Positions 10,510 to 19,746 of a stretch of DNA of 64,000 bases are shown piece by piece. The stretch comes from Pacificitalea manganoxidans (GTDB lineage: Bacteria; Pseudomonadota; Alphaproteobacteria; Rhodobacterales; Rhodobacteraceae). The stretch is taken from positions 3,224,001 through 3,288,000 of the forward strand of contig NZ_CP021404.1 of NCBI RefSeq assembly GCF_002504165.1, read 5' to 3'. The first letter of the stretch is position 1. Every line of letters starts with the position of its first letter. The translations under genes were made by a program, and so were the position numbers. Below the pieces are notes generated by a model. The model was not told the DNA's origin, made no database searches, and was given only the letters and a program-made list of their open reading frames with translations.

Positions 10510-11964
10510 TTATTTGTCGCGACGCGCCCAGACCCTGAACCCGAATTGCATGTAGTCGCGGGCGTAGACCTCGCGGCAGAGCTTCTCGAGCTCACCGTCA
10601 TAGATGGCATCCAGCGCAATCGGCCCGGTCTCGAACGGCTCTGGCGCGGGCGGCATGGTTGTTCCGCCAACCTGCTGCACCAATTGTGCCAAGCCGGTCT
10701 GAAGCGTGTCTTCGCGCAGCAGCATGTCGGGTTGGGCAAAGGTGCTCATACCCTCCAGCACCGCCGCCTGTGTCGCCCAAGCAGGATCGATTCGGACGGC
10801 GGTCTGGCCCGCAAGATTTGCCTTCAGAAACCCGAGAAACCCCTCGAACGCCGCACGATGGCGGGCGGCAGTCCAGTCATCGCCCGGCGCACCGTCCGGC
10901 AACGGCAGATCATGCACCCGCCGCAGGGTTTCGCGGATCTCCAGATAGGCGCCGGGCCCGGTGGTCAGGACGTGGCGGCAAAACACCTCATGGGCGCGCG
11001 CCATCGGATGGCGCAGCACGGCGAAACTGCGATGCCCCTTGTTCTGCCGCTTCCACTGACGCAGGGATTTCTGGGTGAAGTCGCGCAGCACGTCGTCGGG
11101 CGTGGCGTCATCATAGGCGGCAAGCCAGTCGCTGATCGGCGCCACCGGCCCGCCCTTGATCGGCAAAAACAGCAGCGGCGCACGGGGTGCGGCGACGTAG
11201 CTCGGCACCACAGGCCCGCGCCGAGGCTCGGCATTGGGCGTGCGAAACAGGCCAAAGCCGTCCATTTCCGCCAATGCGGCGATCATCTCTTCGTAATTCT
11301 CAACCTTGTCTTCCAGCGGTGCCGGGTTCTGTCGCTTCAGCCGGTTGGACGCCCGTTCCAGCGGCGCCACATCGGCCCCGAGGAATTGCCCCAGCCCGTT
11401 CAGCACCTCGACATCGTTGATGTCGTCGTAATGAATATGAAAGGCGGTCTGCCCCGTGATTTGCAACCCGCGCTGAAGCCGCAACTGAAACGCTTGAATG
11501 CGCGCAAGGAAGCGCTCGAACTCGGCCGGATCGAACCTGATCCGCGCCTCCTTACGGTGGGTGACATTTGTTAGACGCCATTGGTTCGTCTCCCGCGCGA
11601 TCCGCAGTGAGACATAGCTGTCGACGGGGTTACGCGTCAGCACCACCTTGGCGCAGCGCGGATCAGGCACGCAGCGGTCGAACACCCGCGCATCGTGATC
11701 GTGGAAGTAGCGAAACCCCGGCACTCCTGTCGTCTCGGCCCGCATCGCGGTGAGCAGCGCATCGGGATTGGCGTCACGGTCGCGCAGACTGACGCCGAAT
11801 TTTTCATCACGGTTATGCTGACCCACGAAATGCGGGTTGAACAGTTCCCCATGACAGGCGAGTCCCGGCATCTGGTTGAGGTTGTCCTCAAGATAATTCG
11901 AGCCGGTGCGCATTTCTGCGAACAGAACGAACATATCGAAACGGGCGCGGGCAGCATCAGCCAT
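10510..11964 (-). CDS. Long sulfotransferase-like protein (NodH/Stf0-like N-terminal domain)
   Basis: A 484-aa cytoplasmic protein. The first 240 residues resemble sulfotransferases: a 5'-phosphosulfate-type loop at EMRTGSNYLEDNL near the N-terminus and a 3'-phosphate-type motif LTRNPVDSYVSL. Residues from about 255 on form a second region. It carries FAVLRHPMARAHEVF, which resembles the 3'-phosphate motif of family-2 sulfotransferases but lacks a clear 5' loop. The product may be a tandem of one active and one degenerate domain. The ATG at 11964 lies three bases after the stop of the branching glycosyltransferase gene. A glycan target is inferred from that neighbourhood; the acceptor is unknown. 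Confidence 0.72.
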   Translation of the reverse strand: MADAARARFDMFVLFAEMRTGSNYLEDNLNQMPGLACHGELFNPHFVGQHNRDEKFGVSLRDRDANPDALLTAMRAETTGVPGFRYFHDHDARVFDRCVPDPRCAKVVLTRNPVDSYVSLRIARETNQWRLTNVTHRKEARIRFDPAEFERFLARIQAFQLRLQRGLQITGQTAFHIHYDDINDVEVLNGLGQFLGADVAPLERASNRLKRQNPAPLEDKVENYEEMIAALAEMDGFGLFRTPNAEPRRGPVVPSYVAAPRAPLLFLPIKGGPVAPISDWLAAYDDATPDDVLRDFTQKSLRQWKRQNKGHRSFAVLRHPMARAHEVFCRHVLTTGPGAYLEIRETLRRVHDLPLPDGAPGDDWTAARHRAAFEGFLGFLKANLAGQTAVRIDPAWATQAAVLEGMSTFAQPDMLLREDTLQTGLAQLVQQVGGTTMPPAPEPFETGPIALDAIYDGELEKLCREVYARDYMQFGFRVWARRDK

Positions 11965-11967
11965 GGG

Positions 11968-13665
11968 TCATTTCACCAGATAAGGGCGCGCGGTGCCCGA
12001 AGGCTGCGGCGCAGGGTCTAGCCCGACGGTAAAGTCGCCGGCAAGGTGGAGGTTCATGCCCTGATTCTTGAGCATCTGCACAAACCGGCCAAAATCACGC
12101 AGGTCGGCCATGCGCGGCGCTTCGGTCAGCCGCCGCCGGGTGCCGGGGCTGATCTCTTCGGTGATGGCCTGTAGATGATCCATCGGGTTTTCGATGAAAT
12201 CGGCCAGCGTCCAGACGCGCAGCCGGGCGTTGGTGTATTGCGACCGCAGAATGGCGATGTGCTCCAGCTCGATCGCCTGTAGCCGCGCGGCCTCTTTGCG
12301 GATCACGGGGGTGTTCAGCCCCAACTGAAACAGCCGGATGGCCCACGCACCGGTGATGACCGAAATCTGGGCGTTCTGATCCGTCGCCATGAACCAGCTG
12401 ATCTGCTGATCGTCGGCGGGACCGAACTGAAAGCACTGCCGCTCGCCACGCGCATTCCAGATGAGCGAGGTCAGGAACCGCTGTGGATTGTAGTCGCGCA
12501 GCGCCGCGCTATCGCTAAGCGCGCCGTTATAGACGGCCTCCCCCCCGGCGAATTCCACCCGTTCCTGACTGAACAGATGGCCATGCACGCGCCCGCCCAC
12601 GGTCTTGGCCAGCCAGCCGTCGAAATCGACGAACAGGTCGGAAAAACCCTCGAACACTGAATAGGGCTCGCAGGTCTTGCCGTTCTCCCAGCCCTCGCGG
12701 GGATTGCGGCTTTGCATATATAGCCCCGAACGCCCGCGCACCCGGCGTTCCGTCGCCCGAGAAAACAGGCGGTCGATCTTGCCCGGGTTCGGCTCCGCGT
12801 TTTTGGTGATGCGGGGATCGTTGGACAGAAAACTGGCGTAAAGCTTGTTGGCATGGGGCCACGCCTTGCGCGCGACAAAGCAATCGGACCGGCGCAGCAA
12901 TTGCAGGTGATCGTCGTAGAAGATGTGCGGTTTGCCCTGATAGTCGAATTTCGACAGGGTCAGCGCGCGGCTTTCCACCTCGGCCGAATGCAGCCGCACT
13001 AACGTCTGGAAATAACTTTCATCAGGGATCCAGACCCGCCTGAAATAGCGGTCATAAACGGCGCGGTCCGGGTCATCGACAATGCGCGACAGGGTGCCCC
13101 GACTAAGGCACCACCATTGCGAGCCCAGATGCGGCTCTAGCCCGGCGGGAATGGTGCGCTGCCTCTTCAGCCGTCGCTGCAGATCGACATAGCGGTCGAA
13201 CAGGCGGCGGTTCTTCTTCCATGAAAACGGAAACCGCAGGGTGAAGCGTTCGCGATCAAACCCGCCCTTGGTCCAGACGACATCCTCGATCGTGACGGAT
13301 TCGATGAAGTCGGTGCGCGGACGCGCGGCAAGATAGGCGTTGAGATCCTGCACCGGGCGCAGCGGCAGGCAGGAGCCTGAGGCAAGATAGACATGCCCGA
13401 CCTGCGGGTGATCGCGCAGCATGATCTCGGATGCGGCCAGCGTCGCCGCGACAATCCCCCATGTCCCCCACTCGCAGCGATAACGCGGGGAGAAGCTGAC
13501 ATTATCGAGATCGGCCAGCATGGCGCGAAATTCGTCAAAAGCGGTGTCGTCGACCTTACGATCCGTATGGATCACCACCGGACAGCCCGAACTGGCCCAA
13601 TGCCGCGCGGTCTGCGCGGCCCGCGCCAGCGCGGTATGCACCAGCATGACAAACCCGACCGTCAT
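11968..13665 (-). CDS. Core-2/I-branching-type beta-1,6-N-acetylglucosaminyltransferase-like protein
   Basis: A 565-aa protein. The N-terminal half (about 1-260) resembles the branching glycosyltransferase family (GT14). It starts MTVGFVMLVHTAL, then shows VIHTDRKVDD, VYLASGSCLPL, GSQWWCLSR and WIPDESYFQTL motifs. The C-terminal 300 residues are a domain of unknown function that I associate with this protein type in Rhodobacterales. The start at 13665 overlaps the upstream glycosyltransferase stop by four bases (ATGA), showing tight coupling. The sugar donor and acceptor cannot be read from sequence. Confidence 0.8.
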   Translation of the reverse strand: MTVGFVMLVHTALARAAQTARHWASSGCPVVIHTDRKVDDTAFDEFRAMLADLDNVSFSPRYRCEWGTWGIVAATLAASEIMLRDHPQVGHVYLASGSCLPLRPVQDLNAYLAARPRTDFIESVTIEDVVWTKGGFDRERFTLRFPFSWKKNRRLFDRYVDLQRRLKRQRTIPAGLEPHLGSQWWCLSRGTLSRIVDDPDRAVYDRYFRRVWIPDESYFQTLVRLHSAEVESRALTLSKFDYQGKPHIFYDDHLQLLRRSDCFVARKAWPHANKLYASFLSNDPRITKNAEPNPGKIDRLFSRATERRVRGRSGLYMQSRNPREGWENGKTCEPYSVFEGFSDLFVDFDGWLAKTVGGRVHGHLFSQERVEFAGGEAVYNGALSDSAALRDYNPQRFLTSLIWNARGERQCFQFGPADDQQISWFMATDQNAQISVITGAWAIRLFQLGLNTPVIRKEAARLQAIELEHIAILRSQYTNARLRVWTLADFIENPMDHLQAITEEISPGTRRRLTEAPRMADLRDFGRFVQMLKNQGMNLHLAGDFTVGLDPAPQPSGTARPYLVK

Positions 13666-14672
13666 GCCCAGTTTCCCTTGGACATGAGGCCGATGATTTC
13701 CAGTTGCCGCCAGTTGATGTATCGCTCGGACCACTTGGTCCAAAAGTCAGGATCCTGTTGCAGCCCACCGGCATAGGCCTTGTATTCCGCGCTATCAGCG
13801 TAGTGCTGGCCGCGGGTCAATTCCTCGGACGATTTATGGCTGAACGTGTCGAGGAATTTCGCGTGCAACAGCACGCCCGAGGGCTTCTCGCCGCCCCATT
13901 CGTCATAGGTCAGGTTCAGCCCGCGCGGCAGCAGCATATGGGTGGACGAGACATAGGCATAGCCGCGATCCCATTTCACCAAAGGGATCTTGTTCAGGGC
14001 CGGGGCGCGTTCGGGCGTGTCGGCAAAGAACATCCGCGCCCGTGGCCCGCCCTGAATCCACAGGTTCAGCATCTCGGGGTTGCGCTTGATCGAATAGTTG
14101 CCGCTGTCGAACCAGCTGGCGATCTCGAACGGGTCTTGCCCCTCGCGGTAGGGCTGCGCGGACAGCGACCCCTTGGGATACATGTCGAGCAACATCGCCC
14201 CGAAACTGCGCACCCCGCTGGCATCCAGCCAATCGGTCAGCGCCCGGATCGGGCGGGTGTCGCAGAACGGATAGACAAAAAATTCGTCCACATCGACGAC
14301 GAGCGTCCAGTGCCCGTGGCCATAGCGCCATTGCAGCCAGTTCAGCCAATCGACCCCGAAATGCGCGGCCTTGTAGCTGGCGGGTGTGGTCCAGAGCGAT
14401 ACGTCAGGCTGATCGCGTAGCCACGCGGCGGAGCCATCGTCGCTGTCATTATCGACCATCAGGAAATGATTGACGCCCTGCTTGCGATAGTAGTCGAAGA
14501 AATAGGGCAGTCGCACTCGTTCGTTGCGCAGAGTGGTAAACACCAACGTATCGCCCGGACGCAGGCCACGGGTGCGATTGACCACGCTGCGCAGTTCGCG
14601 CCTTTTCCGAAAAGCGCGGAGCTTCCACGCCCTGCGGCGCAGCCTGAGCCGATATGAATGTAGGGCGCTCAC
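13662..14672 (-). CDS. Glycosyltransferase family 2-like protein, copy A
   Basis: A 336-aa glycosyltransferase. It has FTTLRNERVRLPYF, VDNDSDDGSAAWL and a metal-binding DVDEFF motif, as in the Glyco_tranf_2_4 group. I prefer the GTG start at 14672, because it aligns the N-terminus with the paralogue at 14812-15837. A TTG at 14723 would add 17 residues. It overlaps the branching enzyme gene by four bases. Copy B lies 139 bp upstream and shares the whole domain plus the C-terminal LMSKGNW/LMSRGGW end, so the pair arose by tandem duplication. Confidence 0.85.
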   Translation of the reverse strand: MSALHSYRLRLRRRAWKLRAFRKRRELRSVVNRTRGLRPGDTLVFTTLRNERVRLPYFFDYYRKQGVNHFLMVDNDSDDGSAAWLRDQPDVSLWTTPASYKAAHFGVDWLNWLQWRYGHGHWTLVVDVDEFFVYPFCDTRPIRALTDWLDASGVRSFGAMLLDMYPKGSLSAQPYREGQDPFEIASWFDSGNYSIKRNPEMLNLWIQGGPRARMFFADTPERAPALNKIPLVKWDRGYAYVSSTHMLLPRGLNLTYDEWGGEKPSGVLLHAKFLDTFSHKSSEELTRGQHYADSAEYKAYAGGLQQDPDFWTKWSERYINWRQLEIIGLMSKGNWA

Positions 14673-14811
14673 CCCGTCGCATGCTCCCGACCGCGGCCGA
14701 TAGCTCGGCAGGCGGCTTACCAATCAATGCCTTGCGGCCAAGTATAGGCAGAGTGCCGCTGAACATGAAACACCGGCGCGAAAAGGCTTTGCGCGCTGTG
14801 GATGCCCTGCA

Positions 14812-15837
14812 TCAAGCGCCGTCCCAGCCGCCCCGCGACATCAGTCCAAGCGTTTCCAGCTGCTGCCAGCCGGTGAACCGCACGGAGCCGTCATGAGCCA
14901 GCACCGGCGCCTCCGCCACCGCGTCGTAGTAGTCATCGAATACGGCGGGATCATGAAAATGCTGCGCCCGAACCTGCTCGCTGCGAGCACGGTCGGTGAT
15001 GTCAGGCAGGAACTTCGTATGCAGCAGCACCCCCGACAACGCAGCAGCCCCCGGCCCGTCATAGGCCGCGTTCAGATGCGGCGGCAGCAGCGAATGGGTC
15101 GAATTCTGCCAGACGTTCCGCCATGACCATTTGACCAGCGGCAGCTTGTTCAATGTCGGGGCCCGCCCCGGATCATCGGCAAAGAATGCCCGTGCCCGCG
15201 CACCGCCCTGCACCCACAGATTGCCGTTTCGCGGTTGCCACTGCGCCCGATACGGCCCGGCATCGAAAAGCGGCAGCACAGCGGTCGGATCGCCGCCCTC
15301 ATAGCCTTGCGCGCCCAGTGGCCCGTCGGGGTAGAGGTCCAGCATCAACGCCCCCAGCGCTGGCTGCGCCCGCGCCTCTAGTGCGGCGGTCAGCGCTGGC
15401 AGTGGCCGGGTCTCGTAATGCGGATAGATCAACAACTCATCCGCATCCACATGCAGGCACCAGTGCCCGTGCCCATAGCGGGCCATCAGCCATGTGATCC
15501 AGTCCACGCCGAAGCGGGACGCCTTATAGCTGGCCTGCGTGGTCCACAGCGAGACATCCGGTTGCGCGGCCAGCCATGCGGCGCTGCCGTCGTCGCTGCC
15601 ATTATCCACGACAATGAAATGCGCGACACCCAAAGCGCGGTAGTGTCGGAAGAACCACGGCAGACGCAGCGCCTCGTTGCGCAGGGTGGTGAAGGCAAGG
15701 ATGCCGCCGGGCGGGATTGCCGCCGTCCGGTCCTGCACGGACTGCAGTTCGCCCCGCTTGCGCCACGCGCGATAAATCAGCCGCCGCCGCTTTGCCCGCA
15801 GGCGCGCGGCATTCCAGAGGGTCTGTCGCGGCGCCAT
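14812..15837 (-). CDS. Glycosyltransferase family 2-like protein, copy B
   Basis: A 341-aa paralogue of copy A. It has FTTLRNEALRLPWF, VDNGSDDGSAAWL, VDADELLIYP (DxD-type metal site) and the same C-terminal end. It starts at the ATG at 15837. Its stop is 139 bp before copy A, so this copy is not translationally coupled to the rest. It follows galE with a 26-bp gap. Divergence of the two copies suggests different donors or acceptors rather than a recent duplicate. Confidence 0.85.
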   Translation of the reverse strand: MAPRQTLWNAARLRAKRRRLIYRAWRKRGELQSVQDRTAAIPPGGILAFTTLRNEALRLPWFFRHYRALGVAHFIVVDNGSDDGSAAWLAAQPDVSLWTTQASYKASRFGVDWITWLMARYGHGHWCLHVDADELLIYPHYETRPLPALTAALEARAQPALGALMLDLYPDGPLGAQGYEGGDPTAVLPLFDAGPYRAQWQPRNGNLWVQGGARARAFFADDPGRAPTLNKLPLVKWSWRNVWQNSTHSLLPPHLNAAYDGPGAAALSGVLLHTKFLPDITDRARSEQVRAQHFHDPAVFDDYYDAVAEAPVLAHDGSVRFTGWQQLETLGLMSRGGWDGA

Positions 15838-15863
15838 GCCGGGCTAGGCCCCGCCCGGCCCGG

Positions 15864-16847
15864 TCATGCGCCGTATCCGCCATCCTGATGCCAGCGCCAC
15901 GCGTCGCCGATCATGTCGGCCATCGTGGAGCGCACAGGGCGCCAGCCCAGTTCGGCAACCGCTCGGCTGGAGCCGGAGACAAGCGCCACCGCATCGCCCG
16001 GACGGCGGGCGCCCTCCTCCATCGGGACCGGACGATTGGTGACAGAGCGGCTGGCCTCCACCACCTCCCGCACCGAAAAGCCGGTGCCGGTGCCGAGGTT
16101 GAACACCCGGCTTCCCTTGCCCTGCCGCAGCCAATCGACCCCCAGAACATGGGCGTCGACCAGATCCATGACGTGGACATAATCGCGAATGCAGGTGCCG
16201 TCGGGGGTGGGGTAATCGGTGCCGTAAATCGTCAATGCCGGACGCTTACCGTCAATCGCATCGAGCATCAGCGGGATCAGGTGCGTCTCTGGCTGGTGAT
16301 ACTCGCCCACCTCGCCATCGGGATCTGCACCGGCCACGTTGAAATACCGGAAAATGACATGTCGAAGCCCGTGGCTGACGCCAAAGTTGCGCAGCATGTC
16401 TTCGATCGCATGCTTGCTGGCCGCATAGGCGTTCAACGGCATCTGGGCGCTATCTTCGTCCAGCACCACGCCATCTTGGTCGCCATAGACCGCGCAGGTG
16501 GAGGAAAACACGAAATCAAGGCACCCGGCCGCAACGGCCGCCTCGATCAAGGTCAGCGAGCCCAGCACGTTGTTGCGCCAATACAGGCCGGGATCCTGCA
16601 TCGATTCGCCAACCTGACTGAACGCTGCGAAATGCATGACCGCATCGGGGCGGTGGCGGGCGAAAATGGCGTCCAGCGCGGCGCGGTCAGACAGATCGGC
16701 CTGCTCAAAGGGGCCAAATTTCACCGCCTCGCGCCAGCCCGTCGACAGATTATCGACGGTGACGGGGACATGCCCTGCCGCTGCCAATGCCTTGCAGGCG
16801 TGCGAGCCGATGTAGCCCGCACCGCCGGTGACCAAAATCGTGGCCAT
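15864..16847 (-). CDS. galE: UDP-glucose 4-epimerase
   Basis: A 327-aa extended short-chain dehydrogenase. It has the NAD-binding loop TGGAGYIGSH near the N-terminus, a catalytic SSTCAVYG serine region and the YxxxK pair in NAYAASKHAIED. It interconverts UDP-glucose and UDP-galactose. GalU, which makes UDP-glucose, is encoded 39 bp upstream on the same strand, so the pair supplies sugar nucleotides to the glycosyltransferases downstream. The ATG at 16847 is the first codon of the conserved N-terminus. Confidence 0.96.
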   Translation of the reverse strand: MATILVTGGAGYIGSHACKALAAAGHVPVTVDNLSTGWREAVKFGPFEQADLSDRAALDAIFARHRPDAVMHFAAFSQVGESMQDPGLYWRNNVLGSLTLIEAAVAAGCLDFVFSSTCAVYGDQDGVVLDEDSAQMPLNAYAASKHAIEDMLRNFGVSHGLRHVIFRYFNVAGADPDGEVGEYHQPETHLIPLMLDAIDGKRPALTIYGTDYPTPDGTCIRDYVHVMDLVDAHVLGVDWLRQGKGSRVFNLGTGTGFSVREVVEASRSVTNRPVPMEEGARRPGDAVALVSGSSRAVAELGWRPVRSTMADMIGDAWRWHQDGGYGA

Positions 16848-16886
16848 ATGGGGAAAACTCCCGGTTACCCGAACACAAACCGCAGG

Positions 16887-17783
16887 TTACTGGGCCGCGG
16901 CGTCGAGTGAAACCATCTCCCGCAGGTATTCCGAGAATTCGTCGCGCAGATCATCGCGGCTGAGCCCGAATGCGACGGTCGCTTGCAGGAACCCTGCCTT
17001 GGAGCCGCAATCGAACCGCTGACCGCGAAAGCGATAGCCATAAACATCGCGGCCCGACCGGATTTCATTAGCAATTGCATCGGTCAACTGGATTTCACCG
17101 CCCGCGCCGGTTTCCTGTTTATCGAGGGTTTGCAGCACTTTCGGCGTCAGGATGTAGCGCCCGATCACGGCCAAGTTCGAGGGCGCGTCTTCGGGCTTGG
17201 GTTTCTCGACCATGCCTTTGACCGACACCATCTGTCCCATGTCTTCTTTCACGTCGAGCAGACCATAGGCCGAGGCTTTCTCGGGCGGGACTTCCATCGC
17301 GGCGACCATGCAGCCGCCGGTTTCCTCGTGTTGCTCTACCATCTGCTGGAGGCAGGATTTCTCGCCCTGAATGACATCATCGGGGAGAATCACCGCAAAA
17401 CTTTCGTCTTCGTTAATCAGCCGTCGGGCGCACCAGACGGCATGACCCAGACCCAGCGCTTTATGCTGGCGGATATAGGCAATCTGGCCCGACCCCATAT
17501 TGGTCATTTCAAGCGTTTCAAGCGAATCCGTTTTATTCTTCGCTTTCAGCGACATTTCCAATTCAGGCGCCGCGTCGAAATAATCCTCAAGCGCGGATTT
17601 CCCGCGCGACGTGACAAAGATGAATTCCGTAATGCCGGCAGCGCGGGCTTCGTCGATGGCGTATTGGATCAGCGGGCGGTCGACCAGCGTCAGCACTTCC
17701 TTGGGGATCGCCTTGGTTGCGGGCAGGAAACGGGTGCCCAGACCAGCCACAGGGAAAATCGCTTTGGTTACGCGTCGTGCCAT
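16887..17783 (-). CDS. galU: UTP-glucose-1-phosphate uridylyltransferase
   Basis: A 298-aa nucleotidyltransferase that makes UDP-glucose. The GxGTRxxPxTK nucleotide-binding motif appears as AGLGTRFLPATKAIPKE near residues 14-30. Length and start (ATG at 17783, GAGAAG just upstream) fit the family. It is the first gene of the galU-galE-glycosyltransferase run; the 185-bp region upstream, after kdsB, holds small inverted repeats but no clear promoter consensus. Confidence 0.96.
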   Translation of the reverse strand: MARRVTKAIFPVAGLGTRFLPATKAIPKEVLTLVDRPLIQYAIDEARAAGITEFIFVTSRGKSALEDYFDAAPELEMSLKAKNKTDSLETLEMTNMGSGQIAYIRQHKALGLGHAVWCARRLINEDESFAVILPDDVIQGEKSCLQQMVEQHEETGGCMVAAMEVPPEKASAYGLLDVKEDMGQMVSVKGMVEKPKPEDAPSNLAVIGRYILTPKVLQTLDKQETGAGGEIQLTDAIANEIRSGRDVYGYRFRGQRFDCGSKAGFLQATVAFGLSRDDLRDEFSEYLREMVSLDAAAQ

Positions 17784-17916
17784 ATCTTCTCGGACCTCGA
17801 ATAATCTTTGGGAGGGTGTCTAACGGAGCCAAACGCCACTCGCCTGAACAGGGTTCCCATCATGCTACGCCCCTTTGCGGGGGACCTGAACACGATTCCC
17901 GAACTTTTGCCGGGAG

Positions 17917-17936
17917 TTTAAGCGCCAACGCCTAAA
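17917..17936. promoter_or_regulatory. Imperfect inverted repeat between kdsB and galU
   Basis: TTTAAGCG-CCAA-CGCCTAAA, seven of eight positions paired, lies 33 bases after the kdsB stop on the minus strand. It could be the kdsB transcript end or an element in the galU leader; there is no U-run. Confidence 0.25.
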
Positions 17937-17968
17937 AGCGCGGCACTCCGCCGACGCCACATTGACGA

Positions 17969-18769
17969 TCAGGCGATGTTCATCCGCGCCATCATATTTT
18001 GCAAACGCGGAATGTCTTCGGGGTTGTTCAGCTCCCAGAATTCCCGACCACGGGCCTCGACCTCGACGCACAAAACCGGACGTCCGCGCTCAAGGAACCG
18101 CAACTGTTCCAGTGCCTCCAGCCGCTCCAGCGGGCCCATGTCCCAGCCCGGATAGGCCGCCAGCGCATCGGGGCGGTAGGCATAGACACCGACATGATGG
18201 AACACGGGCGTCGGCTCATGCGCGTCATAGGTGTTTGTGGTGAAGGGGATCACCTCCTTCGAGAAGTAGAGCCCATGACCATTCGCCGCGAACACGACGG
18301 TCGTCGCGCCCACGCGGCCTGCACGGCGGTCGGCCCACAGATCATTGAGCATCGCGCCGGTCGACCGCAGCACCGGGGTCGCGATTTCCGCGCTGGGATC
18401 GGCGCGCAGTCCGGCCACCAGATCCTCGATGAACCATGCGGGCGTCAGCGGTGCGTCCCCTTGCAGGTTGACCACGATTTCATAGCCGCCGCCCAGCGCG
18501 GCATGCGCCTCGGCGCAGCGCTCGGTGCCGTTGACGCACTCGGACGAGGTCATCACCACCTCGGCGCCGAATCCTTCGGCCGCGGTGCGAATACGGTCAT
18601 CGTCCGTCGCGACCACCACGCGGTCGACACCCGAAACCGCCATCGCGGCGTCCCAGCTGCGATGGATCAGCGACTTCTCCGAGCCATCAGCCCCGCGCAG
18701 GGTCGCCAGCGGCTTCCCCGGATAGCGGGTAGAAGCATAGCGGGCGGGAATGACGATCAGCACGGACAT
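17969..18769 (-). CDS. kdsB: 3-deoxy-manno-octulosonate cytidylyltransferase
   Basis: A 266-aa enzyme that activates Kdo as CMP-Kdo for LPS core or capsule linker synthesis. The N-terminal VIPARYASTRYPGKPLA nucleotide-binding motif is characteristic, with conserved NLQGDAPL further on. The start at 18769 lies one base past the cysQ stop, so the two genes form an operon. kdsD, the first enzyme of the Kdo pathway, is elsewhere in this window. Confidence 0.95.
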   Translation of the reverse strand: MSVLIVIPARYASTRYPGKPLATLRGADGSEKSLIHRSWDAAMAVSGVDRVVVATDDDRIRTAAEGFGAEVVMTSSECVNGTERCAEAHAALGGGYEIVVNLQGDAPLTPAWFIEDLVAGLRADPSAEIATPVLRSTGAMLNDLWADRRAGRVGATTVVFAANGHGLYFSKEVIPFTTNTYDAHEPTPVFHHVGVYAYRPDALAAYPGWDMGPLERLEALEQLRFLERGRPVLCVEVEARGREFWELNNPEDIPRLQNMMARMNIA

Positions 18770-18770
18770 C

Positions 18771-19568
18771 TCAGGCTCCTTTCAGATCAACGCCCGGCGC
18801 ATGGGCGATGAAGAACGGATTGGCATAGCCTTCCTTGCCGTAGGTGAAAGGCGCGTGATCCTCGAACCGAACCATCCGCCCGCCAGCACCGCGCAAAACC
18901 GCGTCGCCTGCAGCAGTGTCCCATTCCATCGTCCGGCCCAGCCGGGGGTAAAGATCGGCCTCCCCCGTCGCGACGAGGCAGAACTTCAACGAAGACCCTG
19001 CCGATTTCATGTCCTTTACGGTGTATTGGCCGATATAGGCATCGGTCGCCGCATCGCGATGGGATTTGGACGCCACGACCATCAGGCCGGACGCGCCCGG
19101 CTCAGCCACGCGGATCTGCACGGTGGAGCCTGCGGCCTGGGCATCGAAGGGACCGGTTTCTTCGACCGCCGTGCCATCGGCCAGTGTGTAGAACAGCCGT
19201 TCCTTGGCCGGGGCATAGACGACGCCACGGGTCGGCACACCGTTTTCGACATAGGCGATGTTGACGGTGAAATCCCCGCGCCGCTGCACGAATTCCTTGG
19301 TCCCGTCTAGCGGGTCGACGATCAGGAAACTGTCGGCACGGGCGCTATGGGTCGCGGCCTGCTCTTCGGTCACGATCAACACTTCGGGAAAGGCCTCTGC
19401 CAACCCCGCTGAAATAAGCGCGTCCGCGGCCTCGTCAGCAGCGGTGACGGGGCTGTCGTCGGATTTAGACCGGACCTCGAAATCAGGGGAATCGTAGATT
19501 TCCATGATCTTTTCACCGGCTTCGATGGCAAGGCGGCGGATGATCGGGATCAGTCGCTGATACTCCAC
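18771..19568 (-). CDS. cysQ: 3'(2'),5'-bisphosphate nucleotidase CysQ
   Basis: A 265-aa Mg-dependent phosphatase of the inositol monophosphatase superfamily. It has the metal-site motif VDPLDGTKEF and the WDTAAGDAV motif. CysQ removes 3'-phosphoadenosine 5'-phosphate (PAP), the by-product of sulfotransferases and of sulfate assimilation. The GTG at 19568 is chosen because AGGAG lies about nine bases upstream and the conserved domain begins there. Two sulfotransferase-like genes lie within about 11 kb, which gives a local source of PAP (inference). Confidence 0.94.
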   Translation of the reverse strand: MEYQRLIPIIRRLAIEAGEKIMEIYDSPDFEVRSKSDDSPVTAADEAADALISAGLAEAFPEVLIVTEEQAATHSARADSFLIVDPLDGTKEFVQRRGDFTVNIAYVENGVPTRGVVYAPAKERLFYTLADGTAVEETGPFDAQAAGSTVQIRVAEPGASGLMVVASKSHRDAATDAYIGQYTVKDMKSAGSSLKFCLVATGEADLYPRLGRTMEWDTAAGDAVLRGAGGRMVRFEDHAPFTYGKEGYANPFFIAHAPGVDLKGA

Positions 19569-19746
19569 GGGCGGGTCTCCTGAGCAGGGATGCGCGGGGC
19601 TGATTTCATTGAAAAGCCCTGTTTTGACCCTTATGCTGGCACGAAGGGAGAACAGCAAGGTCAAGCTGTGCCCCGTCGCGGCGCCCTTCGGCTGCGCCGC
19701 ACGTCCGCACCAGCCTGACACCAGCGTTCAACCAGCGAGGCCCGGC

